From the NCBI GenBank assembly GCA_041685645.1, contig JAWLFI010000013.1, forward strand, positions 1 to 25,168: a stretch of DNA of 25,168 bases, read 5' to 3'. The notes under the pieces are model-generated. The model was not told the origin of the DNA. It ran no database searches and worked only from the letters and a program-made list of their open reading frames with translations. Made by a program: the position numbers and the translations under genes. The DNA comes from JAWLFI01 sp041685645. GTDB taxonomy: Bacteria > Bacteroidota > Bacteroidia > Chitinophagales > Saprospiraceae. Shown one piece after another: positions 8,601 through 14,593 of this stretch (the stretch's first letter is position 1; the number at the start of each line of letters is the position of its first letter).

Positions 8601-11205
8601 CTGTATCACACTCTACAGACACATCCCAGTTATAAGTAATTGTCCCGCCGCATTCATCTGCACTTCCTGATTCTACTGCAGGAATGGAACCACTAATCTC
8701 ACAATCTCCACTCTCTCCATTCGTATATTCCAAATCTGGAGCCGGTGGCAGAGGCAGTGCATCACAAGCTAAGGTTTCGTTGCCCGGAGGATTTACCCAA
8801 TCGGGTTCAGCTACAGGTTCAATATCAATAGTCTGTATATGTGAAATAGTCACTCCGCAAGGGTCAGTAAAATCCCAGGTATAAGTCACTGAGCCACCAC
8901 ATAAATCTACTGAACCATCGACTGTGGGCGAGACAAATCCGCTGATTTCGCAATCTCCTGTCTCACCATTTGTATATTCTAAGTCCGGTGGAGTGGGTAA
9001 TGGCAAATCATCACAAGTAAGCGTTTCGCTTGCTGGAGGGTCCACCCAATCGGGTTCTGCCACGGGATCCACTGTTATGGTTTGTGTATGTGAAATGGAA
9101 TTCCCGCAAGGGTCGGTAAAATCCCAGGTATAGGTAACAGAACCACCGCATAAGTCTACAGAGCCATCCACAGTAGGTGAAACGGTGCCACTAATTTCGC
9201 AATCTCCGCTTTCTCCATTCGTGTACTCCAAATCCGGAGGTGTGGGTAAAGGAAGGTCATCACACGTGAGGTTTTCATTTGCTGGGGGATCCACCCAGTC
9301 GGGTGTCGCTGCCGGCTCTACCGTAATTTCCTGCGTATGTGAAATCGTCCGGCTACAATCATCGGTAAAAGTCCATTCATAAGTAAAGCTTCCTCCGCAC
9401 TCATCTGCAGAGCCTGTTACCGTTGCTTCCACCTCGCCGGTAATTTCGCAATCGTCTATTTGGCCATTATCATACTGTAAAAAAGGAGCGGTTCCATCGG
9501 GTGCCATATCGCAACTTACAGTTTCATTGGCCGGCGGATCGACCCACTCGGGAATAGTCGGTGGATCTACGGTATAGGTCTGCACGTGTTCTATGGTTCT
9601 GTCACAATCATCCGTAAAGGTCCAGGTGACGGTGATGGTTCCTTCGCAATCCACGATATTTTCAACCACATCCGGTGAAACCGTGCCCGATATTTCGCAA
9701 TCCGGACTGGCACTTCCATTGGTGTAATCCAAGTCGGGGAAGCTCGTCGGGATGGTATTGCAGTCGACCGTTTCATCTGCTGGGGGATCCACCCAGTCGG
9801 CTTCAGGTAAAGGGTCTACTGTTATGGTTTGGACGTGCTCTCCCACATTCCCACAACTGTCTTCTACTGTCCAGGTTCTGGTAATCGTTCCTCCATCGCA
9901 TACATCCTGAGCGCCGTCTTCTACCCCTTCTACGAAACCGCCGTCTATGCAATTATCTTCAAATTCCAGGTCTTCCATATCGGGGACGGTATTAATACAG
10001 TCGAAACTTTCATTGGCAGGGGGATCTAAAAAGGTGGGAGCTTCGTTATCTTCGAAAGAAAACTCCTCCTCCAGGATTTCACAACAAGAACTGGAACAGT
10101 CGGGAACATCAAAAAAGTCACCCACCGATGGCAAGGTAACTTCAGAAGGAATATACTGATAAGCATAGGCAATAAAGGTCTCGCATTCGGGATAGGTAAA
10201 CGTCGTATTTTCTGCGATGTCAACTTGTTCCACAATTCCATCCGCGTCGGTCACGATGACAGCGAGTTCCAGACCTGGATTGTCATTTGCATCAACAACT
10301 GTGATGTCAGTTATTTCTCCCGGACATAATGGGTTGGGGTCTACGATCAGATCGCCTATAGACGGATCAAAGACTTCCACTGTCATGCAAATCTGTTCCG
10401 GATCGTCAGTCACGGGAATACAAGGGTCATTACTCGCATCGACGCAGAGTTCAAACGTTCCCTCCTCATCCCAATCAACATCAAAGTTCGGATCTTCGGA
10501 AGTCCCTACTTCTACCCCATCCACATACCAGTGGTACAGATTAGCTCCATCGAGCTGATCGACGACATAATTTGCAGGGTCTCCTACACATACCAAATCC
10601 GGACCATCAACAGGATTGGTCCAGTCTTCTATTTCGGGGTCACCACATGTGCCTACTACGTTGATAGTAATATCACAAGCCGAACCTGCACAACCATCAA
10701 TTATAAAGTGATATACCTGACCAATGACCAGATCAGTCATTACGAGAGATTTATCATCTTCATTCCCACAGTCCTCGACATCACAAGCTACCTGATCTGT
10801 ATAATCACAATTCCCATAAATGGCAATTTGAGCTCCAAGAGTAGTATTGCAAAAAGGAGGACAAATGGGTCCCGTTTCAATCTCCGTGCAATTATCTAAT
10901 TCCACTAGCAATTCCAATTCCTCACACCAGGCCACAAAGGAGAACCAAGTGGGATTATTGGGAACTGAAGGTTGATTGATACATAGGGGTTCCGGACCAT
11001 CTTGAGGATGTTGATAATCCGTCATAGAGTATTCATACCCATCTAAATCGTCAATAGTGCATAAAACGGGAGAAGTCTCGCACTGACAAGTCTCCTGAGA
11101 GCCATCGTCACAGGGATCGGGAGGGTCTGCCTGAGCACTGAGGCTCTGGTTGAATAGAAATAGAATTAGAGAGAGTTGAACTCCAAAAAGTAGTAGTTTT
11201 TTCAT
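2662..11205 (-). CDS. giant multidomain surface adhesin-like protein with C-terminal type IX secretion (CHU_C, type B) domain
   Basis: This encodes 2,847 residues from the ATG at 11205. That ATG starts a classic signal peptide (MKKLLLFG... to SLSAQ, residues 1-25); an in-frame TTG 33 bases upstream is less likely. Order of domains: cysteine-rich N-terminal region (~35-195), PKD/Ig-like domain (~200-285), eleven tandem four-cysteine HYR-like repeats (~387-1293), Ig-like domains, modules sharing a C-x3-G-T acidic motif (~1800-2190), further PKD-like modules, and SprB-like repeats (for example around ILCFGDVGAI near the end). The last ~95 residues are the gliding-motility-associated C-terminal domain (IPNIFTPNGDGINDGF, FDRWGNKMFE, WDGRFRGQ, NGVYVY), which directs export through the type IX system and surface anchoring. 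The chain is very acidic with only three lysines after the signal peptide. Likely exported and displayed or released as an adhesin or matrix protein; the ligand is unknown. It is the first gene of the operon with the downstream metalloprotease. Confidence 0.92.
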   Translation of the reverse strand: MKKLLLFGVQLSLILFLFNQSLSAQADPPDPCDDGSQETCQCETSPVLCTIDDLDGYEYSMTDYQHPQDGPEPLCINQPSVPNNPTWFSFVAWCEELELLVELDNCTEIETGPICPPFCNTTLGAQIAIYGNCDYTDQVACDVEDCGNEDDKSLVMTDLVIGQVYHFIIDGCAGSACDITINVVGTCGDPEIEDWTNPVDGPDLVCVGDPANYVVDQLDGANLYHWYVDGVEVGTSEDPNFDVDWDEEGTFELCVDASNDPCIPVTDDPEQICMTVEVFDPSIGDLIVDPNPLCPGEITDITVVDANDNPGLELAVIVTDADGIVEQVDIAENTTFTYPECETFIAYAYQYIPSEVTLPSVGDFFDVPDCSSSCCEILEEEFSFEDNEAPTFLDPPANESFDCINTVPDMEDLEFEDNCIDGGFVEGVEDGAQDVCDGGTITRTWTVEDSCGNVGEHVQTITVDPLPEADWVDPPADETVDCNTIPTSFPDLDYTNGSASPDCEISGTVSPDVVENIVDCEGTITVTWTFTDDCDRTIEHVQTYTVDPPTIPEWVDPPANETVSCDMAPDGTAPFLQYDNGQIDDCEITGEVEATVTGSADECGGSFTYEWTFTDDCSRTISHTQEITVEPAATPDWVDPPANENLTCDDLPLPTPPDLEYTNGESGDCEISGTVSPTVDGSVDLCGGSVTYTWDFTDPCGNSISHTQTITVDPVAEPDWVDPPASETLTCDDLPLPTPPDLEYTNGETGDCEISGFVSPTVDGSVDLCGGSVTYTWDFTDPCGVTISHIQTIDIEPVAEPDWVNPPGNETLACDALPLPPAPDLEYTNGESGDCEISGSIPAVESGSADECGGTITYNWDVSVECDTELSYEQIIEIDPAPQAEFIDPPANEVLSCDALPLPTPPDLEYSNGETGVCEIAGFVAPVVDGDPDICGGMVTYTWTFTDNCDRTIEHVQVIEVEPADQADWVDPPAGLTLDCDEAAEYDIPDLEYTNGAGGDCEISGFVEGVQLGTINPCGGTISFEWEFTDDCDRTITYSQTVNINPADPPEFVDVPDDIVVTCTQATFLTPPDLDYSNGLSGDCAIEGSVEGSNVGSFTACGGNLEQVWTYTDACGRSINASRNVTVEPAPVPDWENPPGNITLTCSEVEDIDQTLTYTNNSSGDCLISGTVTGVLLGSYDACGGNLTQEWSRTDICGNLLSHTREITVTPAPDAEWIDPPADVTLDCGEDFPDPILLEYNNGEEGDCELSGEVLASVEIDGIEATYIWSFTNPCDGSELLHEQVVTLTLAPDITIEPLDGLICEGESFDLTQIMVTDANGTNFDVSYHTNTPATPGNEILNPEDYDPGSSIVVYVRAFLGNDCADEAPFVLSVEDPPNAGDGGTGEVCDNSTNVSLNSYLTNPFDGGGSWSSPHSGEIDISNPNNVNFSGLDGGDYSFFYSVPGAQACPPDTAEVIITVLERPTVEILEVECTTGNDFYSVTISITDGAIFFVNAGDPTDLGGGEHIIENIPISSNLIIDAILASGFCPRSFNVNAPDCNCPAVPAPQGGPRVEVCQGDSIPQLSVTVDTSLYSVNWLDSPSGGNVLAEATTTYTPSVSDPGVYTFYTQTFDLVDSCLSNTTTSVELEIIASPTANAMDILSCGEDGFSSFDLDAFADSITGGVNNDLSFHLIESDAEMGANAIDLPFENTQQGSQQIFVRVENSQGCYSIVALDLIVVDFPTFDLEISAETCLLDSNGQIIVNPQLGSPPFTYELDGTEQMDSIFQNVPSGSYDLVVTDGNGCQTSSSVTIFEGQEIDFEVLSVECNDNGTSVDSTDDFYVIEILVTSEDGSTFGLTGDGVDLNGESYGSTVSFEVDAMGQDFEFTITDDSTGCSTSGVIPNLSHCSSDCLLDLDYISIVCDDGGTPSDPGDDFYEIEFVITAINAGSDGTFVFRVDNVIEGSYSYGDTVRLSHPANGQTLDYSFTDSQITACFLNESVGPLDPCSDDCFLTADIIEIECDNEGTLNDEFDDTFLATVVISGVNLGNSGWNGDDGSSGNYGDTLVFGPYLINDGNPEILISDGDDSDCTLLLELPAPDPCSEPCELDVEFDQLACDNNGTGDDDTDDFFGVEITVTTVEGPTTRYRVTDSEGNTYGPFEYGDPVDISPLPANGEDITLTITDDIASQCVAEITVSQEPCSECNTNLTMGPDQTLTCDVSTVTISATAMGALNIQWSGPNNFSDSGDSVIVDASGVYIATAEFEDNCFISDSLEVLVDDNIPTAIAGPDGLINCETDSFTLLNLSGNTSESVIVEWRDEDGNLVSNADSLVVFGPGEYELRLIDTVSNCASPVERVRVELNLNEPDAVIFADPDSLFDCTVRTITLSTTIEENVLYNWQGPEVNSSDASVSVFRAGEVTLIALDTISLCSDTASINLEDFDDFPRISILPPNNLNCKDSSVLIDASDSYFSSDILYEWIDQDGNVITSDTNRILVNESGWYTFRSTDEANDCVNSDSVFVEGNFATLDLEISGDINLPCGENEGSLEVNAAGGLTPSEVIWTSPEGEILTDPTEQVINYSGAGIYSVEAIHPLSFCSSETEVTVELLGDLSIEGVSVDSILCFGDVGAIRVEEVGGTPPISINISGQSVDVGEWLTDLSPGTYTIEAEDANGCRAEQTVTLEEGSVVNVNLDPVSANVESGETVTVEASTNLSENQIANILWSPPTNLSCTDCFTTTITALSEEEYLVTITDVNGCAGQASFRLLIRQPQINIYIPNIFTPNGDGINDGFTLFSDENVNIDALMVFDRWGNKMFETRNIPPNAPQLGWDGRFRGQLVNNGVYVYSFSITLPDGTQEIIHGDITVDQ
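4640..5815 (-). repeat. four modules with a C-x3-G-T acidic (D-x2-DD-F/Y) motif in the adhesin
   Basis: Four successive modules of about 95-100 residues open with a strand ending in Cys and then an acidic loop: VECNDNGTSVDSTDDFY, IVCDDGGTPSDPGDDFY, IECDNEGTLNDEFDDTF and LACDNNGTGDDDTDDFF. Each is followed by a V/I-E-I/F-x-V strand, a Y-G-(S/D/P) turn and a closing segment with paired cysteines. A shorter relative, VECTTGNDFY, lies near 6785. The Asp-rich loop looks like a metal-binding (calcium) loop, but that is inference. I do not recognise the module as a named family. Confidence 0.75.
7326..10048 (-). repeat. eleven tandem ~83-residue HYR-like repeats inside the giant adhesin
   Basis: Reading the minus strand, a unit of about 246-249 bases occurs eleven times in frame. 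A typical unit starts D/E-W/F-V-D-P-P-A, then T-C-D, PDLEYTNG, GDCEISG, a CGG-x-VTYTW strand, FTDxCxxxISH, and ends in a short TITVDP strand. Each unit normally has four cysteines, enough for two disulfides; unit 11 lacks the CGG cysteine. Units 4 and 5 are about 88% identical in protein. The TWxFTDxCG...H core resembles HYR (Ig-like) repeats; the family assignment is by motif resemblance only. Boundaries are good to within a few residues. Confidence 0.9.
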
Positions 11206-11645
11206 ATCGCATAGTGTGTGTTTTCGAAATCGCCTCAAATAACGAGTCCTTATTTCAGACTAAAAGTGGATATAAAAGTTGTTAAAAGGGGTGTTCTAAC
11301 TTACAACCTTCGTCCAAAAACAAGGAATAACTGTGTTTATGAACGGAAGATAATAAATTTTATCATTAAATATACTGAATCAGGGGTTGAATTTGAGGTC
11401 TTATATGTCATATAGCGAATTATGTAACACAAATTGCCAAACGAGTATAAAACAAGCTCTCAGTGAAACTATTTCCATTGGGCACCTGAGGGAAGCAAAC
11501 TGGTTCACCCGTGCACCTATCGATATTACATTGCGGTAGCGATGGGAGCGAGGCCGGAGGCCGTCACCCTCCAAGCATGGAGGGGGACCGAGTCGCGACC
11601 GTAGCGCCGCCCCACGAAGGGGGGCGGACCGCCCAAATAAATATT
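11206..11645. other. 440-base intergenic region: adhesin leader and GC-rich element
   Basis: This lies between the 5' end of the giant adhesin gene and the 3' end of rsmD, both on the minus strand. The part nearest the adhesin (11206 to about 11450) is AT-rich and should hold its promoter, but I find no convincing TTG / TAnnTTTG pair. About 11541-11638 is the GC-rich hairpin element annotated separately. Short open frames here (such as a plus-strand one from 11218) show no recognisable protein and are not annotated. Confidence 0.6.
11541..11638 (+). repeat. GC-rich structured non-coding element A
   Basis: A sharply GC-rich block sits in an AT-rich gap immediately 3' of rsmD. It contains four short inverted repeats: GGCC-GGA-GGCC (11552-11562), CCCTCC-AAGCAT-GGAGGG (11567-11584), the palindrome GTCGCGAC (11592-11599), and CCGCCCC-loop-GGGGCGG (11607-11627). 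The last competes with a GGGCGG-A-CCGCCC pairing (11622-11634). It shares the ordered motifs GGAGCGA, GGAGGGG(G)ACCGA and a GGGGG...CCCAAA end with element B at 22399-22514, which is in the opposite orientation. It could be an interspersed structured repeat and may also act as a terminator for rsmD. Boundaries are approximate. Confidence 0.65.
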
Positions 11646-12182
11646 TTATTCAAAAAAACTAAGACGGGATTGTCCGTAGGCTCTTTGCTCAAAACACCGG
11701 CTATGGGCTCGAAAATCGACGCGTCGGTCATGCTCTATGACGAGTTGGCCCTGATCCAATAATCCGGGTCCATTGAAGATCAAATCCGGCAAATGAGGCA
11801 AGTCCGGCCAATCATAGGGGGGGTCGGCAAAAATGAGTCCGAAAGCATTTGAATTTCTAGATAAAAAATCTTCTACCGGCAGCGGATGCAGCGTCCATCG
11901 ATCTTCCACTTGAAAGTTGTCCCGTAGGGTCTTAAGATGATGCATAATGGCGGGATGCTGCTCTACGCTGTGAACTTCGGGGACGCCACGTGACAGCAAC
12001 TCAAGACTAATCAATCCGGTCCCTGAAAAGAGATCTAAAGCTGTGGTGTAAGCCCAATCATATTCATGGTGCCATCTATTGAAAAGGGCTTCGCGAGTCC
12101 GATCAGTGGTAGGGCGTGTAGGCCATGAATTATTGGGAATAGTGATGTGTCGGCCGCCCCACTCTCCTGCTATAATGCGCAT
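11646..12182 (-). CDS. rsmD: 16S rRNA (guanine(966)-N(2))-methyltransferase RsmD
   Basis: The 178-residue length matches the RsmD family. The protein methylates N2 of G966 in 16S rRNA (E. coli numbering) with S-adenosylmethionine, in the cytoplasm during 30S assembly. Visible motifs: the N-terminal MRIIAGEWGG, the RPTTDRTREALFN segment (residues 23-34), the SAM-binding motif I DLFSGTG (50-56) and the catalytic (D/N)PPY motif as ADPPY (119-123). The ATG at 12182 lies inside the last codons of the upstream DUF3822 gene (13-base overlap), implying translational coupling; DUF3822 next to rsmD is a conserved arrangement in Bacteroidota. The C-terminus ends at SRLSFFE, just before GC-rich element A. 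Nothing is missing compared with the family. Confidence 0.95.
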   Translation of the reverse strand: MRIIAGEWGGRHITIPNNSWPTRPTTDRTREALFNRWHHEYDWAYTTALDLFSGTGLISLELLSRGVPEVHSVEQHPAIMHHLKTLRDNFQVEDRWTLHPLPVEDFLSRNSNAFGLIFADPPYDWPDLPHLPDLIFNGPGLLDQGQLVIEHDRRVDFRAHSRCFEQRAYGQSRLSFFE

Positions 12183-12892
12183 TTTCTCAGTAATTTTAAA
12201 TCGAAATGTAAAGCGTCATCCGGTGACTGAAAAAAGGTGTGATCTAAATGACACTGGCCGGAAAGCGTTCTTTGAATACTCGCTTCCCTACAGCTTTCAC
12301 CTGCCAGAATGACGGGGCATTTTTTAATATCGAGGCCAAATTCCTGCACTGAAAATAAAAGAAAATACAAAATATCTTCCGCCGTCCGGAAATTGAAAAT
12401 GGCGTGATTCAGTAATTTCCCGTCCTGAAACAGACTGAGAGAAAAGTATTCTCTGCCAATCCAAAGCCAGGTGAATTGCGACACCTTATCCATCCATGAG
12501 GAAGATTTGAGTTCTTGGTACAGTAGGGCTATTGTCGGGATTTGAAAGACATTTCCTGCCAGTGGGGTGAGGCCTAAGGTCTCGGCAGATACTGGATATG
12601 CCAGCAATGCATGACTATCGAAAGCTAGCCGGAAAAAGCGAACGGAGGAACCATACTTTTTGCTGATTTCTCCCCTGCGATCCATCGTCGTTCTTTGAAT
12701 GGGATGATGTGGATGTGTGATGTACACGCTTCCTAAATCCCACTTTGGAGATGATACCCAATCGATCAAAAGGGAAATGACATCTTCCGTCCGCGTAACT
12801 TGTTCACCAAGAGATTGGAGTAAATGACCTTCCGGAGCGCGGACTTCTGCATGGAGCGAATGACCCGTCACAGAAGTAAAGAGTTGATTCAA
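12170..12892 (-). CDS. DUF3822 family protein
   Basis: This is a 240-residue cytoplasmic protein with no signal peptide or membrane segment. The length, sequence style and position immediately upstream of rsmD fit the Bacteroidota DUF3822 family, whose function is unknown; the overall fold of the family has been likened to ASKHA-type ATPases, but I cannot see clear phosphate-binding motifs here. The start is unusual: the frame opens after an in-frame TAA (12905-12907, the stop of the preceding gene), and the only reasonable starts are TTG at 12892 or ATT at 12895. The first internal ATG would remove about 70 residues. It overlaps rsmD by 13 bases. Probably expressed from the same transcript as its two neighbours. 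Confident that it is a gene; moderately confident of the family. Confidence 0.8.
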   Translation of the reverse strand: MNQLFTSVTGHSLHAEVRAPEGHLLQSLGEQVTRTEDVISLLIDWVSSPKWDLGSVYITHPHHPIQRTTMDRRGEISKKYGSSVRFFRLAFDSHALLAYPVSAETLGLTPLAGNVFQIPTIALLYQELKSSSWMDKVSQFTWLWIGREYFSLSLFQDGKLLNHAIFNFRTAEDILYFLLFSVQEFGLDIKKCPVILAGESCREASIQRTLSGQCHLDHTFFQSPDDALHFDLKLLRKCAL

Positions 12893-12904
12893 AATGGTAT
12901 CGCT

Positions 12905-13480
12905 TTATTCCCAATTTCCCGACAGAGAGGGCTTGGACATGTCGCCAAATTTGAGAGAGGTCGTTGGGTCGTATCGCTTGTCGTATTTAGAAAATCTCGG
13001 ATCGGCGTAATCGCCCATAAACTTTTCTCGTTTCACTCCCACTTGAACTACAGCGGTTTTGGTCTCCTGATATTTTATGGTGTCAGCTTCAATATCAAAT
13101 GTGATACCCTCGGCATAAGGGACAAATTTGAGAGAGTCTAAATTCCATCCCATTTTTTCAATAGTATCGTAGGCCGGTGTGTAAACCGTATCGAGCTCAA
13201 AATCACCGGCAGGGTCATCGGGGTCTCCGGAAACTCGTACTTCGTAAAACTGACCCGTCCGTAAAATGTGAGAAAGGGTATCAAAATTATTGGCATACAT
13301 CCCTGTAACATCCTTGTAAAATTCCTGAGCCTTTCGGACTTGCTTGAGTTTATTCACTACGGCTTTTTCTCTTTTCGCCTTTTCGTCGCCGAAGGCAATG
13401 GGCTCCTGAATGCTAGAATAGAGCAACCACGCAAGAAACCCAATTAAGAGCACAATGACTATATTAGCAATGATTCTCAT
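12905..13480 (-). CDS. small membrane-anchored protein with pilin-like N-terminal half
   Basis: The product is 191 residues from the ATG at 13480; an upstream in-frame TTG (13513) would extend it by 11 residues without improving the N-terminus. Residues 1-20 are a single hydrophobic segment (MRIIANIVIVLLIGFLAWLL) and the rest is soluble. The following helix, with VVNKLKQVRKAQEFYKDVTG at about residues 41-60 then MYANNFDTL, recalls the helix-and-turn start of type II/IV pilins and pseudopilins, but there is no G|F-x4-E prepilin cleavage site, so this is only a resemblance. The C-terminal half is charged and rich in beta-type sequence. It probably faces the periplasm. I do not recognise a named family; the position upstream of DUF3822-rsmD suggests a lineage-conserved gene. 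It ends 12 bases before the DUF3822 start, in the same frame. Confidence 0.75.
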   Translation of the reverse strand: MRIIANIVIVLLIGFLAWLLYSSIQEPIAFGDEKAKREKAVVNKLKQVRKAQEFYKDVTGMYANNFDTLSHILRTGQFYEVRVSGDPDDPAGDFELDTVYTPAYDTIEKMGWNLDSLKFVPYAEGITFDIEADTIKYQETKTAVVQVGVKREKFMGDYADPRFSKYDKRYDPTTSLKFGDMSKPSLSGNWE

Positions 13481-13579
13481 AAATCTGTGTTTTACTGTAG
13501 TAGGTTTGCACAAGTATAAGGCTTTTTTGAAAATAATTCGTGAATTGATTGTTATTTTCGTCCCGCAAACAAAAAATTA
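13481..13579. promoter_or_regulatory. divergent promoter region between tsaD and the DUF3822-rsmD operon
   Basis: Ninety-nine AT-rich bases separate the two divergent start codons, so both promoters must lie here or overlap the genes. For tsaD, TTTTG ending at 13529 and TATTTTCG at 13553-13560 (one mismatch to TAnnTTTG) are spaced 23 bases apart, slightly long for the Bacteroidota consensus. For the minus-strand operon, TATACTTG (complement of 13511-13518) is one mismatch from TAnnTTTG, but no good upstream box is visible. Both assignments are tentative. Confidence 0.35.
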
Positions 13580-14593
13580 ATGACAAAACCAAAGTGCATA
13601 CTAGCTATTGAATCATCTTGCGACGATACCTCTGCAGCTGTCATTCGGGAGGGAACATTGCTATCCAATGTAACCCATACTCAGGAAGTACACCAGAACT
13701 ACGGTGGCGTCGTCCCCGAACTCGCATCTCGCTCTCATTTATCTGCTATTGTTCCGGTAATTGATGAAGCTCTACGCAAAGCGAGCTGTTCCAAACAAGA
13801 TGTTGAAGCCGTAGCAGTAACGCGGGGCCCCGGACTCATGGGGTCATTATTAGTGGGGGTATCTATGGCGAAGGGGTTGGCACTGGCCTGGAAGGTCCCC
13901 TTGATAGAGGTTCACCATATGGAGGCGCATATTATGGCGCATTTTATAGAAGCTCCACGCCCTACTTTCCCATTTCTCTGCCTGACGGTATCAGGAGGAC
14001 ACACACAAATCGTTCGCGTAGATGCCCCGGCGAGATTTGAGATTTTGGGACAGACCCTGGATGATGCCGCAGGTGAAGCTTTTGATAAGACGGGAAAAAT
14101 ATTGGGGCTTCCCTATCCGGCGGGGCCTCATATAGACCGGCTGGCTCAGACAGGAGAAGCGAGCTATTCCTTTCCCAAACCTCAGATTCAAGGTCTGGAC
14201 TTTAGTTTTAGCGGACTGAAAACAGCCATCTTGTACTTTTTGAGGGCGGAGAAAAAGAAAAATGTCAACTTTGTACAAGAGAATCTGGAAGACATTTGCG
14301 CCTCAGTACAGAGCAGCATTGTCAATATTCTACTGGAACGACTCACTGAGGCTGCGGAGAAAGAAGGATTAAATGAAATCGCACTGGCCGGAGGTGTCTC
14401 TGCCAATTCGGGTTTGCGCACGGCGGCGAAATCACTCGCAGAGAAAAAATCCTGGAATTTGTATATTCCCCAACTTCAATATTGCACTGACAATGCAGGT
14501 ATGATTGCTATGGCCGCCTGGTTTAGAGGGCAGGAAGAGTTGTTTGCCGGACTAGATATGAAGCCGGATCCGCGACTTCCTATGACGCATTGA
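13580..14593 (+). CDS. tsaD: tRNA N6-adenosine threonylcarbamoyltransferase TsaD
   Basis: The 337-residue length is normal for bacterial TsaD, the ASKHA-fold enzyme that transfers the threonylcarbamoyl group from threonylcarbamoyl-AMP to A37 of ANN-reading tRNAs (t6A), working with TsaB and TsaE. Motifs: N-terminal ILAIESSCDDTSAA, the NYGGVVPELASRSH segment, the metal-binding HMEAH (H113, H117), TVSGGHTQ, the phosphate loop region DDAAGEAFDK, and LAGGVSANSGLR with YCTDNAGMIA near the C-terminus carrying the third metal ligand (Asp). The ATG at 13580 begins MTKPKCILAIESS, with an A-rich leader as usual in this phylum. The last 14 bases overlap the 3' end of the convergent DUF697-SHOCT gene, leaving no room for an intrinsic terminator between them. 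Confidence 0.97.
   Translation: MTKPKCILAIESSCDDTSAAVIREGTLLSNVTHTQEVHQNYGGVVPELASRSHLSAIVPVIDEALRKASCSKQDVEAVAVTRGPGLMGSLLVGVSMAKGLALAWKVPLIEVHHMEAHIMAHFIEAPRPTFPFLCLTVSGGHTQIVRVDAPARFEILGQTLDDAAGEAFDKTGKILGLPYPAGPHIDRLAQTGEASYSFPKPQIQGLDFSFSGLKTAILYFLRAEKKKNVNFVQENLEDICASVQSSIVNILLERLTEAAEKEGLNEIALAGGVSANSGLRTAAKSLAEKKSWNLYIPQLQYCTDNAGMIAMAAWFRGQEELFAGLDMKPDPRLPMTH

Noticed and set aside
7326..10048. Regular ~248-base repeats considered as a CRISPR array or satellite DNA
   Set aside because: The period is far too long for CRISPR, the copies stay in one reading frame, and substitutions concentrate at third codon positions, so they are coding repeats.
11206..11238. Upstream TTG start adding eleven residues to the adhesin
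   Set aside because: The added residues (MRRFRKHTLCD) precede a perfect signal peptide beginning at the ATG at 11205, so the shorter start is preferred.
11511..11762. Plus-strand 83-codon frame across GC-rich element A and the end of rsmD
   Set aside because: It is antisense to rsmD over half its length and the rest is hairpin sequence; no protein features.
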